Source: Oscillospiraceae bacterium | GTDB taxonomy: Bacteria > Bacillota > Clostridia > Saccharofermentanales > Saccharofermentanaceae | NCBI GenBank assembly: GCA_902775565.1 | Contig: CACYMP010000003.1 | Coordinates: 102,313 to 166,312 of the forward strand | Direction of reading: 5' to 3' | Length of the DNA stretch: 64,000 bases | Shown: piece by piece, positions 33,720 to 41,979 of the stretch | Numbering within the stretch: position 1 is the first letter of the stretch | Layout of the letters: each line of letters starts with the position of its first letter | Position numbers and translations under genes: made by a program | Notes under the pieces: generated by a model | What the model saw: the letters and a program-made list of their open reading frames with translations, nothing else | Database searches by the model: none | What the model was told of the DNA's origin: nothing

Positions 33720-33862
33720 AAACAACAGAAAGGACGTGGTATTGTAAAAATAGTTAACAATTTGTGAACGATTGAGAACAGAATCTGTGTCTCAAATCGT
33801 ATGATTATTCAAAATCTTTCCTTTGTGTGGGGCTGATAATGCTATTATCAGCCCTGTTTTTA
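33720..33862 (+). ncRNA. Candidate small structured RNA of unknown class
   Basis: Between 33555 and 34004 there is no protein gene. In its middle, a long hairpin (33768-33800; arms ACGATTGAGA and TCTCAAATCGT with inner ACAGA/TCTGT) is followed by a second hairpin with a T-run (33829-33862). A discrete transcript ending at 33862 would therefore contain two stem-loops. No open frame with a ribosome binding site fits inside. I do not recognise a riboswitch or known sRNA class. The 5' end and promoter are not clear. Confidence 0.4.
33829..33862 (+). terminator. Strong Rho-independent terminator in the 5' region of the pilin gene
   Basis: An 11-base-pair stem (GGGCTGATAAT and its complement, 33830-33840 and 33844-33854) with a 3-base loop is followed by TGTTTTTA. 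No protein gene precedes it on the plus strand for over 1.8 kb, so it must end a non-coding transcript. Confidence 0.85.
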
Positions 33863-34004
33863 TGCACTTTATTCACCTAAAGTGTGTCTTGCTTGTGCAA
33901 TTTGTAAAACGTTTCGCATTTGTTCAAAAATGTGAAGACTTTGTGAACTAATTGTGTTATAACTATTTCATAAGCGTAAATACACTACATCAGGAGGTAG
34001 TCTT

Positions 34005-34205
34005 ATGAAAAAGATCGTTAAGTCACGCAAAGGTTTTACACTGGTAGAAATGGTTCTCGTAATCGCAATCATCGTTATTCTTGCTGCTGTTCTGGTTCTC
34101 GGAATCGGTACTTATCTTAACAAAGCTAAGGCTGCCGCTTCTTCAGTTATGGTTCACAACAGCTCCATCTCGATCGTTAACAGCGAGATCGATGCCGCTC
34201 TCTGA
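34005..34205 (+). CDS. Orphan type IV prepilin-like protein
   Basis: This 66-residue protein has the class III signal: a short basic leader with processing site KG^FTLVEM (Glu at +5), then a hydrophobic helix of about 22 residues (VLVIAIIVILAAVLVLGIGT). A short polar C-terminus (about 30 residues, ends DAAL) follows. Processing by a prepilin peptidase would leave a mini-pilin of about 55 residues. No other pilus genes (peptidase, ATPase, platform protein) are in the window. An AGGAGG ribosome binding site precedes the ATG. It is likely monocistronic, since a hairpin follows. Confidence 0.85.
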   Translation: MKKIVKSRKGFTLVEMVLVIAIIVILAAVLVLGIGTYLNKAKAAASSVMVHNSSISIVNSEIDAAL

Positions 34206-34234
34206 TAATCTGAATAGAATACCTATCCATCTGA

Positions 34235-34260
34235 AAGGGGTTGCTTGACTGCAACCCCTT
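34235..34260. terminator. Terminator-like hairpin after the pilin gene
   Basis: A perfect 10-base-pair stem AAGGGGTTGC/GCAACCCCTT (34235-34244 and 34251-34260) with a 6-base loop lies 30 bases after the pilin stop. The following sequence (ATCATTTGTTCATTT) is T-rich but not a clean T-run. It may serve both convergent genes. Confidence 0.6.
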
Positions 34261-34293
34261 ATCATTTGTTCATTTATAAGCTGTCAGGACACG

Positions 34294-35169
34294 TCACTTT
34301 ACTATCGGAGCACACCATGCCATCTTTCCGTCTTTTGATATCAGCTCTACCCTGACATATTTATCCACGGAAGAGAAAGTGTATCTCGCAAATCCGTTCT
34401 TTCCGTCCTGAACTCTCTGACTGTCCCAGACACAATTAGAAATGAATAAGATCTTTTCCGCCCCTCTGCACTCTACGGCAATCGTATTGCCGGACCGTCT
34501 TATCGCTACAAACTCCGGGCCCTGGCTCGCATAGAAATCCCCGTTCCTGATCGCCTTGATTATCGCTTCCCTGGTAAGTTCTTTTGCCTTGACCATCGTG
34601 TAATTCTGTGTCTGCTCACCCTTGTACATATGGCTGTCGTCGTTGGCGAACGGTCTGATCATATAACCGTTGTCAGCCCAGATATCGAAATAGTGTGAAG
34701 CATCGGACCGTCTTCCGTTCCCGTAATCAGTTCCGGAAACAGTATTATAGATCTCAGCTCCCGCTATCCCGTTACACTTCGAAATATCCTCAGGATTCAT
34801 TACCGACCATGCAGGATGTGCCAGTATCGCGATACCGCCGGCTTTGCCGATCTCATCGATTATCTTCTGCGGCGGAATGTTATGGTCAACTATGTCAAAA
34901 GCCGGACGTTCCATACCGATTCCAAGTATATGAAAGATCTTATTGTTGATCATGTCACCGGTATCGTATTCAACGCCTGAGATCTCGAGCATGCTGCCGT
35001 CCTTTGAAGGAACGTTCTCACTGAGAATCCAGTGATCCGTTACAGCAATAAAATCAAACCCTGCTTTGCGGTATTCATCGCGGGCAGATTCAGGATCGAG
35101 CCTGCCGTCCGAGCAGGTGGTATGCATATGAAGGTTACCCTTAAACCATTTTCCGTCGTTTTCAAACAT
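34294..35169 (-). CDS. PHP-domain metal-dependent phosphoesterase
   Basis: This 291-residue protein has the N-terminal PHP motif LHMHTTCSDGRLDPE (His14, His16, Asp21). It is followed by DFIAVTDHW and ILAHPAWS near the centre, and NDDSHMYKGEQ, matching the four PHP motifs with metal-binding His and Asp residues. PHP domains hydrolyse phosphomonoesters, often with three metal ions. The C-terminal 70 residues form a beta-rich region. The protein carries no signal peptide. It is flanked by the pilin hairpin and by a lipoprotein gene on the same strand, with 58 bases between. The substrate is unknown. Confidence 0.85.
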   Translation of the reverse strand: MFENDGKWFKGNLHMHTTCSDGRLDPESARDEYRKAGFDFIAVTDHWILSENVPSKDGSMLEISGVEYDTGDMINNKIFHILGIGMERPAFDIVDHNIPPQKIIDEIGKAGGIAILAHPAWSVMNPEDISKCNGIAGAEIYNTVSGTDYGNGRRSDASHYFDIWADNGYMIRPFANDDSHMYKGEQTQNYTMVKAKELTREAIIKAIRNGDFYASQGPEFVAIRRSGNTIAVECRGAEKILFISNCVWDSQRVQDGKNGFARYTFSSVDKYVRVELISKDGKMAWCAPIVK

Positions 35170-35227
35170 AAGATTCCTCCATTCGGAGCAAATTATAGTA
35201 CATCTTAAACTCTTCTATCAAAGAAAG

Positions 35228-36235
35228 TCACGCTGCCTTAAATGCCTTAAGCCTTACCGCCACATTCTCCCTGAGGTTCTGATAGAAGAAATTGACGTTA
35301 TAAATGTGGTATTCCCCTTCAGCAAAGCATGAAGGTCCCGGAGGATAATCCCCCTTTACCACATCCGGCACTTTCAGTGTGCCTCTTACCGGGTCGATAT
35401 AGCATCCGATAAGATTAGCTGCCTGACTGCCGTCATTAAGAATCGAGCCTTTGTTGAGCGTTTTGTCCGCTGCAGTCGAATCAGTCTTCCAGTTAAGCGG
35501 ATTGATAGATCTGGTCTTTGTACCTTCAGGTACGACCAGTGACTTCGTGACGTCTTCGGCTTCACAATCGTAGCAGATAATGACACCGGTATCGTCTTCT
35601 TTCTCAGCGGTCTTCAGGTGCGGATTCTTTGATACATCTTCATCAGTAAGACGCCATCCGATAGCATAGCAGGCGACAAGGACTTTTCTGATCCTCGGCT
35701 CATTGCCGTGATCTTTCAAAAGCCTGATGCACATATCAGCGCCCTGCGAAAACCCTGCCAAGACCAAAGGCCTACCGTTATTGCAGTTTTGCATATAGAA
35801 AAGGAACGCATTCTCAACATCAGCGTAAGCAATATCAAAATACTGTTCAGCTTCTTTTGAATCCATCCCGTAGACTTCCATGGCAACCTGCCGGTATAAC
35901 GGAGCATACATGCTGCACGAATCGGAATACACTCCCTTCTGGGAATTGACGGCACTGATGAATGAAGGCTTAACTAAAGGATTAGTAACAGGCATGTTCA
36001 TGTTTTTACCCATAGCGTAATAGACCGTGGGACAGATATAAAAGCAGTCTGCCTCAGCCTCACTGCCGCCTGCATATATCCACATATCGGGCTTTGAATA
36101 ATCAATATCACTTTTGACCCTGGCTCTTGGTTTTATTGCGCCCGAACAGGAAGTAAAGACAAAACAAAATGCGAGCAAGAGCGCAGTAAGCACCGGAACC
36201 TTATATAATAAATTGTTATCAGTTCTCTTAAACAT
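35228..36235 (-). CDS. DUF3089-like alpha/beta-hydrolase lipoprotein
   Basis: This 335-residue protein has a lipoprotein signal (LLAFCFVFTSCSG, lipobox Cys at about 30). The mature part matches the DUF3089 type: WIYAGGSEAEADCFYICPTVY, then the nucleophile elbow LAGFSQGADM (Ser around residue 170). The late PVRGTLKVPDVVKGDYPPG and EYHIYNVNFFYQNLREN segments carry the remaining acid/His region. It would be a membrane-anchored extracellular serine hydrolase of unknown substrate. It lies upstream of the PHP gene, and an IR terminator of the transporter operon lies between it and the permease. Confidence 0.8.
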   Translation of the reverse strand: MFKRTDNNLLYKVPVLTALLLAFCFVFTSCSGAIKPRARVKSDIDYSKPDMWIYAGGSEAEADCFYICPTVYYAMGKNMNMPVTNPLVKPSFISAVNSQKGVYSDSCSMYAPLYRQVAMEVYGMDSKEAEQYFDIAYADVENAFLFYMQNCNNGRPLVLAGFSQGADMCIRLLKDHGNEPRIRKVLVACYAIGWRLTDEDVSKNPHLKTAEKEDDTGVIICYDCEAEDVTKSLVVPEGTKTRSINPLNWKTDSTAADKTLNKGSILNDGSQAANLIGCYIDPVRGTLKVPDVVKGDYPPGPSCFAEGEYHIYNVNFFYQNLRENVAVRLKAFKAA

Positions 36236-36269
36236 GAGTTAATTGTATACTTCTTTCCTACTGTCTCAA

Positions 36270-36302
36270 AGAACGAGAAACCGCCGCGGAATCCCGCGGC
36301 GG
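36270..36302 (-). terminator. Rho-independent terminator of the sugar transporter operon
   Basis: A perfect 9-base-pair GC stem (CCGCCGCGG and its complement, 36281-36289 and 36294-36302) with loop AATC is followed on the minus strand by TTTCTCGTTCTTT. It is 36 bases after the stop of the last permease gene. Confidence 0.88.
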
Positions 36303-36337
36303 CCAATCGCAATAATTATTTTTGAGCAGGCAAATAA

Positions 36338-37609
36338 TTACTGTTTCTTGTTTCCTTTCTTTGATTGGATCTCGAAAACGACTGCGGCAAGGAGTACCAA
36401 GCCCTTAACGATCTTGATCCAGTCCTGGTCAACGCCGATAAGTGACATGCCCTGGTTGATGACACCGATGAGAGCAGCACCTACGACCATTCCGATGATG
36501 GTACCTGAACCGCCGTATGCGGAAACGCCGCCGACGATACAAGCTGCGATAGCATCAAGCTCGAATTCCTGACCTGCAAAGGAGTTTGCAGCACCTGTTC
36601 TCGCGGTTACGACCAGCGCAGCGATAACGGTGAGGATGGACATGTTGAGGTAAGCCACGAACATGATGAGCTTGTTGTTGATACCTGAAAGCCTTGAAGC
36701 TTCTGCATTGCCGCCGACTGTCATGAAGTGACGGCCGATCGTTGTCTTTTCAGTGATGACTCCGTAAAGGAGGAGAACACCAACGATCCAGAGAACGACT
36801 ACCGGAATACCGCCGTCATACGCGAACTCAATGGTAAGGAACATGATGATCGCGACCATGATCACGCACTTAGCGATAACGAATCCCAGAGGATCAGCGC
36901 TGTATCCCTTCTTTATCTTGCCGGCACGGGAAGAAAGTGTGATGAACACAACTGCCGCCGCGGCGAGAAGACCGAATACGAAGCAAGGGATATTGAGCTC
37001 ACCCCATGATGTCTCGAAGAGCTTTCCGCTGAAGATGTTCAGCAACGGCTTCGGGAAGTTGGAGATAGCGTTTGTTGTAGATGCTGTAGTAAGGATCTGT
37101 GTACCGAGGCCGCGGAATGCAAGGTAACCTGCAAGAGTTGCGATCCACGGAGGTATCCTTACGTAAGCGATGAGGAAGCCTAAGACCGCACCGTATAACA
37201 GACCTATACCGACAGCGACAAGGAGCACTACGGGTGTGCTGAGAGGATCGGCAGCTTTGACCAGAACGTTCTGGAGCTGGCCGTCTACCAACTGCTGTTC
37301 CCATACACCGAACCACTTGTTCAGGAGGTTGTTCTCAACGGAGAAGAGTCCTACGACTGCACCTGCGAAGCAAACGAACGAACCTACTGAAAGGTCGATA
37401 TTACCACCGGTGAGCATACACATGAGCATACCTGCACCTAAGATGAATACGTATGCGTTCTGCTCAACGAGAGAGGTTACGACTGACGGATCGAGCATGT
37501 TTGTGCCCTTAAGAGCTGCAGCCAATACTACGAACAATAAATAGATTACGAAAAGTGCCAGGGTCATTACGTTCTTTTTAAGAACATTCTTCATACTGAA
37601 CTTATTCAT
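36338..37609 (-). CDS. mmsB: Multiple monosaccharide ABC transporter permease, second subunit
   Basis: This 423-residue protein has about 10-12 hydrophobic segments and the BPD_transp_2 (RbsC/XylH-like) signatures ILGAGMLMCMLTGGNIDLSV and the C-terminal FAGQEFELDAIAACIVGGVSAYGG. It imports sugars together with the double ATPase upstream. It begins inside the last bases of the preceding permease gene (4-base overlap). The presence of two permease genes in a row is unusual, because this family is normally a homodimer. They share the same motif set and so could form a heterodimer. A terminator follows. Confidence 0.88.
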   Translation of the reverse strand: MNKFSMKNVLKKNVMTLALFVIYLLFVVLAAALKGTNMLDPSVVTSLVEQNAYVFILGAGMLMCMLTGGNIDLSVGSFVCFAGAVVGLFSVENNLLNKWFGVWEQQLVDGQLQNVLVKAADPLSTPVVLLVAVGIGLLYGAVLGFLIAYVRIPPWIATLAGYLAFRGLGTQILTTASTTNAISNFPKPLLNIFSGKLFETSWGELNIPCFVFGLLAAAAVVFITLSSRAGKIKKGYSADPLGFVIAKCVIMVAIIMFLTIEFAYDGGIPVVVLWIVGVLLLYGVITEKTTIGRHFMTVGGNAEASRLSGINNKLIMFVAYLNMSILTVIAALVVTARTGAANSFAGQEFELDAIAACIVGGVSAYGGSGTIIGMVVGAALIGVINQGMSLIGVDQDWIKIVKGLVLLAAVVFEIQSKKGNKKQ

Positions 37610-39024
37610 GCCTTAGCACCTCCCTTCTCTGCAGATACAGAGCTTGTGGCCTTTTTCTTGGCTCCTTTTCTTCTCATCTGCATGATTACGTCGAAGAGAA
37701 CTGCGACGATAAGAACGATACCTTTAACGACCTTCTGATAGTTAACAGGTGTATCTGCGATAGACATGCCCTGGTTGATGATACCGCACAGAGCAGCACC
37801 GATGATAACACCGCCTACAGAACCTGTTCCGCCGTATGCGGAAGCGCCGCCGATGAAGCATGCCGCGATAGCGTCCATCTCATAACCGACACCGTATGTA
37901 GGAGTAGAACCCTGAAGTCTTGCGATATTCAGGACACCTGCGAAACCTGAGAGAAGTCCCATGAGAGTGTAAGCGCTGAACATAACTTTTCTGGTGTCGA
38001 TACCGGAAAGCCTTGTTGCCTTCTCGTTACCGCCGACAGCATAGAGGTTACGTCCGAGAGTTGTCTTTGTCGTGATATAAGCAAAGACTCCGAGAACGAG
38101 AGCGATCCAGATAAGTGCTGTAGGGATGCCCTTGTAGCAAGCGAGTTTATAGCCGAACCACTCAAGTACCAAAGCGATGAGGACTGTCTTGATGATGACT
38201 GATGAGAGAGCATCAACCTTGTATCCCATCTTGATGAGTCTCTGACGGTTAACAAATGTATAGATGATGATGCCTACTGCGATGATGGTAAATACGACCA
38301 TACATGTCACATTAACCTGCTGAGTAAGGAGCATGTTAAGCTCTGTAGCAGTACTCTTTGCAGATTCAAGTGCACGTCCGGTCAGCTCACCGCTGGCAAC
38401 CTGCCCGTTAAGTTCTGCGATAGTTGCCTTGATAACCGCAGGGTCAGTACTGTAATTGCCGGTCTGTCGCATGTTGATAAATCCTGCCTTGATGGGAGCA
38501 AGCTTATCGGGAACAGTTGAACCGGGAATGTAGCATGAATCACCGCCGCCGAAAATATTGAGGAACGGCTTGTTTACGACATCAAATGCGTAACCGCCCA
38601 TGATGATGTTCGCAAGTCCTCTGAATGCCAGCATGCCTACGAGAGTAGCAATGAAAGGAGGAACCTTAACATAAGCGATCCATACGCCGTGCCAGACACC
38701 TACAAGAAGTCCCATGGCGAGCATTGCGATAACTGCAACAGGCCATGCATTCGTAGGAAGGTTCTTGAGCATGATGGCTCCGATACCGCCCGCAAGGCAT
38801 ACAACGGATCCTACTGAAAGGTCGATGTTACCGCCGGTCAGGATGCAAAGGAGCATACCGGTACCGAGAACGAACACGTATGCGTTCTGTGAGATCAAGC
38901 TGTCGATATTCATCGGATACAGCGTTCTGCCGTAGGTTATATAAGAGAACACGATGACTACGATGACCGTGGCAATGAGCATCATGTATTTTCTTAAAAA
39001 GTTATTAATCTTATTTCCGCCCAT
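37606..39024 (-). CDS. mmsB: Multiple monosaccharide ABC transporter permease, first subunit
   Basis: This 472-residue permease is of the same BPD_transp_2 type, with VLGTGMLLCILTGGNIDLSVG and the C-terminal YEMDAIAACFIGGASAYGGTG signature. Compared with the second permease it has an additional polar loop of about 90 residues (roughly 165-250, rich in Ala/Thr/Glu) between membrane segments. It lies 2 bases after the double-ATPase gene and overlaps the second permease by 4 bases, so all are cotranscribed. It carries sugar across the membrane. Extra loop function is unknown. Confidence 0.88.
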   Translation of the reverse strand: MGGNKINNFLRKYMMLIATVIVVIVFSYITYGRTLYPMNIDSLISQNAYVFVLGTGMLLCILTGGNIDLSVGSVVCLAGGIGAIMLKNLPTNAWPVAVIAMLAMGLLVGVWHGVWIAYVKVPPFIATLVGMLAFRGLANIIMGGYAFDVVNKPFLNIFGGGDSCYIPGSTVPDKLAPIKAGFINMRQTGNYSTDPAVIKATIAELNGQVASGELTGRALESAKSTATELNMLLTQQVNVTCMVVFTIIAVGIIIYTFVNRQRLIKMGYKVDALSSVIIKTVLIALVLEWFGYKLACYKGIPTALIWIALVLGVFAYITTKTTLGRNLYAVGGNEKATRLSGIDTRKVMFSAYTLMGLLSGFAGVLNIARLQGSTPTYGVGYEMDAIAACFIGGASAYGGTGSVGGVIIGAALCGIINQGMSIADTPVNYQKVVKGIVLIVAVLFDVIMQMRRKGAKKKATSSVSAEKGGAKA

Positions 39025-39026
39025 TT

Positions 39027-40598
39027 TTATGCCTCACTTCCTTCGCCATCAGCGCTGTTGTTCTCACCGCTAACACCAACGATGCAGGCCATGATATTCT
39101 CCTGTGTCGCATCGGAAGCTTTCATCTCTCCAACGATCTTAGCCTGGTTCATGATGTAGATCCTGTCGCTCATGCCGATAACTTCAGGAAGCTCGGATGA
39201 GATCATGACAACTGATTTACCGGCCTTTGCCAGATCGTTGATGATGCAGTAGATCTCGTACTTTGCACCGACGTCGATACCTCTTGTAGGCTCGTCGAGG
39301 ATGAGGACATCCGGATTGGCGAACATCCATTTTGCAAGGAGGACCTTCTGTTGATTGCCGCCGGAAAGATTTCCGACAAGCTGATCAACAGAAGGTGTTT
39401 TGGTCTTAAGTTTCTTTACGTATTCCTCAGCGACCTCATATTCCTTATCCTGATCGATGAACGTTCCCTTGCTGACACCCTTAAGGTTGGCAAGAGTGGT
39501 ATTTCTCAGGATGGAATTGGACAGAACAAGTCCGTTGCCCTTACGATCTTCGGTTACGTAAGCAAGCCCCGCTTCGATAGCCTGCTTAGGGCTCCTTAAA
39601 GTCACTGACTCACCGCGGAGCTTTAAATCACCGGATATACCTATTCCGTATGAACGGCCGAAGATACTCATTGCAAGCTCGGTTCTTCCTGCGCCCATGA
39701 GTCCGTAGATACCTACGACTTCGCCGCGGCGTACGTTAATGGATACGTTGTCACAAACTTTTCTTTCTGAGAATTCAGGATGGTAAACAGTCCAGTCTTT
39801 GACTTCCATCATGACATCACCGATCTCGACGTCGTGACGCTTCGGGAATCTGTCGGTGATCTCACGACCTACCATGCCCTTGATGATCCTTCCTTCGGAT
39901 ACATCATCTGTCTTTGAATCAAGAGTCTCGATCGTGGAACCGTCTCTGACGACCGTGATCTTATCTGCTACATATGAGACCTCATTGAGCTTGTGGGAGA
40001 TGATGATCATCGTCATTCCCTCTTCCTTCTGAAGCTTCTTCATAAGGTCAAGAAGTGCTCTTGAATCTGTCTCGTTAAGTGATGAAGTAGGCTCGTCCAA
40101 GATCAGGAGCTTGGCGTTCTTTGCCAGAGCCTTTGCGATCTCTACGAGCTGCTGCTTTCCTGTACCAATATCTTTAATAAGTGTCTTCGATGAATCGGTA
40201 AGACCTACCATCTCAAGGTACTTATCTGCCTCTGCATAGGTCTTGTTCCAGTCGATGCACCATTTGCTTCCCTGTTCATTACCGAGGAACATATTCTCGC
40301 CGATCGTCATGTAAGGGATCAGAGCGAGCTCCTGGTGTATGATTACGATTCCTTTTTTCTCGGAATCCTTAATATTATGAAATTCGCATACTTCGCCGTC
40401 GTAAATAATGTCGCCATCATAGGTGCCAATCGGATAAATTCCGCTGAGAACGTTCATCAGTGTTGACTTACCTGCACCGTTCTCGCCGACCAGCGCGTGA
40501 ATCTCCCCTTCTTCAACTCTAAGGTTGACGTTGTCGAGAGCCTTAACGCCCGGAAAAGTTTTGGTTATGCTGTTCATTTCAAGCAAAACTTTTGCCAT
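39027..40598 (-). CDS. mmsA: Multiple monosaccharide ABC transporter ATP-binding protein
   Basis: This 523-residue cytoplasmic protein has two fused ABC ATPase domains, like RbsA, XylG and GguA. Domain 1 has Walker [10 protein letters not shown], signature [14 protein letters not shown] and Walker [12 protein letters not shown]. Domain 2 has a degenerate Walker A (GLMGAGRTE), signature [15 protein letters not shown] and [15 protein letters not shown]. Degenerate second Walker A is normal for this family. It energises import through the two permeases downstream. Its start follows the binding protein gene by 132 bases, which contain a stable hairpin (40685-40710). Sugar specificity is not evident. 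Confidence 0.9.
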   Translation of the reverse strand: MAKVLLEMNSITKTFPGVKALDNVNLRVEEGEIHALVGENGAGKSTLMNVLSGIYPIGTYDGDIIYDGEVCEFHNIKDSEKKGIVIIHQELALIPYMTIGENMFLGNEQGSKWCIDWNKTYAEADKYLEMVGLTDSSKTLIKDIGTGKQQLVEIAKALAKNAKLLILDEPTSSLNETDSRALLDLMKKLQKEEGMTMIIISHKLNEVSYVADKITVVRDGSTIETLDSKTDDVSEGRIIKGMVGREITDRFPKRHDVEIGDVMMEVKDWTVYHPEFSERKVCDNVSINVRRGEVVGIYGLMGAGRTELAMSIFGRSYGIGISGDLKLRGESVTLRSPKQAIEAGLAYVTEDRKGNGLVLSNSILRNTTLANLKGVSKGTFIDQDKEYEVAEEYVKKLKTKTPSVDQLVGNLSGGNQQKVLLAKWMFANPDVLILDEPTRGIDVGAKYEIYCIINDLAKAGKSVVMISSELPEVIGMSDRIYIMNQAKIVGEMKASDATQENIMACIVGVSGENNSADGEGSEA

Positions 40599-40684
40599 GT
40601 GTCGCCTCTTTCGTATGAATTATATTTTTCCTAAGTGTGTTTGTTTCGGGATTGAGTTTGTTGTGTACAGCATCAGCCTCAATA

Positions 40685-40710
40685 TACAGGCGGGGTTTCC
40701 CCCGCCTGTA
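40685..40710 (-). other. Stable hairpin between binding-protein and ATPase genes
   Basis: A perfect 11-base-pair stem (TACAGGCGGGG and complement, 40685-40695 and 40700-40710) with a 4-base loop lies after the binding-protein gene. No T-run follows on the minus strand. Such hairpins protect the upstream mRNA and give higher expression of the binding protein than of the transporter. Confidence 0.7.
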
Positions 40711-40730
40711 AAAGGCTGAATAATTACTTA

Positions 40731-41795
40731 TTACATGCCGAGGTCTGAAGCCTTGTAGTAGCCGGAATCGATGAGGATCTTCTGGATAGAATCCTTATCA
40801 GCGAATACAGGGTCGCAGAGGTAAGAAGGAACTTCCTTCTTGTTGTTGTTGTAAGTGTTGTTTGTTTCAACAGTCTGGTTGTTGAGGATCTGGTTAACCA
40901 TTGTAACTGTTCTCTCAGCAAGAGTACGTGTATCCTTGAATACGGACATTGTCTGCTTGCCAGCGATCATGTTCTTAACGGAAACGATGTCGCAGTCCTG
41001 ACCAGTAACTACAGGCCACTGACCGCCTCTGCCTTCGCTGTTGTAACGAGCGTCGAGAGCGTTTACAACACCCTGAGCTGTAGAGTCGTTAGAGCAAAGC
41101 CAAGCGTCGATGTTCTTGTCAGCATAGTTAGAGCCGATGATGTTCTCTGCTCTGGACTGAGCTGTAGCTGTTGACCATTCAGGTGTAGCAACAGAAGCGA
41201 AATCCTTCTGGCCGGAAACTACTACGAGCTTACCGGAATCGATGTAAGGCTTAAGAACGTCATAAGCACCGTTGAAGAAGAAGCCTGCATTGTTGTCGCC
41301 AGGATCGCCTGCTGTGAACTCGATGTTGAAAGGACCAGCAGCGTTGTCGAGGTCGAGCTTCTCTTTTACGAAGTTACCCTGGATCTGACCAACCTTGTAG
41401 TTGTCGAATGTTGCATAGTAGCTTACATTCTCGTTGTCCATAAGGAGACGGTCATAAGCGATAACGGGGATCTTCTTTGCAGCAGCCTTATCAAGAGCTG
41501 TACCGAGTGAAGAAGACTCGATAGCTGCAATAACGAGAACCTTACAACCGGAGTTGATCATGTTCTCTACCTGTGAGAGCTGAGTATCAGCCTTGTTACC
41601 AGCGTACTGAAGGTCAACTTCGAAACCGGCAGCTTCGAACTTCTGCTTCATGTAGTCGCCGTCCTGATTCCATCTCTGGAGATCCTTTGTAGGCATTGAT
41701 ACGCCAACCTTTTTCTTTCCGGAACCAGCGCATCCTGTGAATGCTACAAATGCCATCGTAGCACAAAGAATTGTTCCAAGAATTTTCTTGAGCAT
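40731..41795 (-). CDS. chvE: ChvE-like sugar-binding lipoprotein of the ABC transporter
   Basis: This 354-residue protein has a lipoprotein signal (LCATMAFVAFTGCAGS, lipobox Cys at 22) and a type 1 periplasmic-binding (RbsB/ChvE-like) fold. Key stretches are VGVSMPTKDLQRWNQDGDYM, VLVIAAIESSSLGTALDKA, ITVIAYDRLL-like IPVIAYDRLLM and WLCSNDSTAQGVVNAL. It would capture aldoses such as xylose, glucose or galactose at the outer face and deliver them to the permease pair. A TAGGAGGA ribosome binding site precedes the ATG. It is the first gene of the transporter operon, and the 185 bases before it should hold the promoter. Confidence 0.9.
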   Translation of the reverse strand: MLKKILGTILCATMAFVAFTGCAGSGKKKVGVSMPTKDLQRWNQDGDYMKQKFEAAGFEVDLQYAGNKADTQLSQVENMINSGCKVLVIAAIESSSLGTALDKAAAKKIPVIAYDRLLMDNENVSYYATFDNYKVGQIQGNFVKEKLDLDNAAGPFNIEFTAGDPGDNNAGFFFNGAYDVLKPYIDSGKLVVVSGQKDFASVATPEWSTATAQSRAENIIGSNYADKNIDAWLCSNDSTAQGVVNALDARYNSEGRGGQWPVVTGQDCDIVSVKNMIAGKQTMSVFKDTRTLAERTVTMVNQILNNQTVETNNTYNNNKKEVPSYLCDPVFADKDSIQKILIDSGYYKASDLGM

Positions 41796-41979
41796 TGGAA
41801 AATTTCCTCCTATTTAAATAGTCTCGGCAATTCCTGCCAAGTAAAACTTAACACTCTATATATAGGAGATGCATATCAAGATTCTTGAAATTTTTGACTG
41901 ATTGCTCAAATGAAGGATTGGGTTTAGCACATTTTTGCTTCAAATGTAACAAAAATGATAAATATATGCTATTTGTTTG

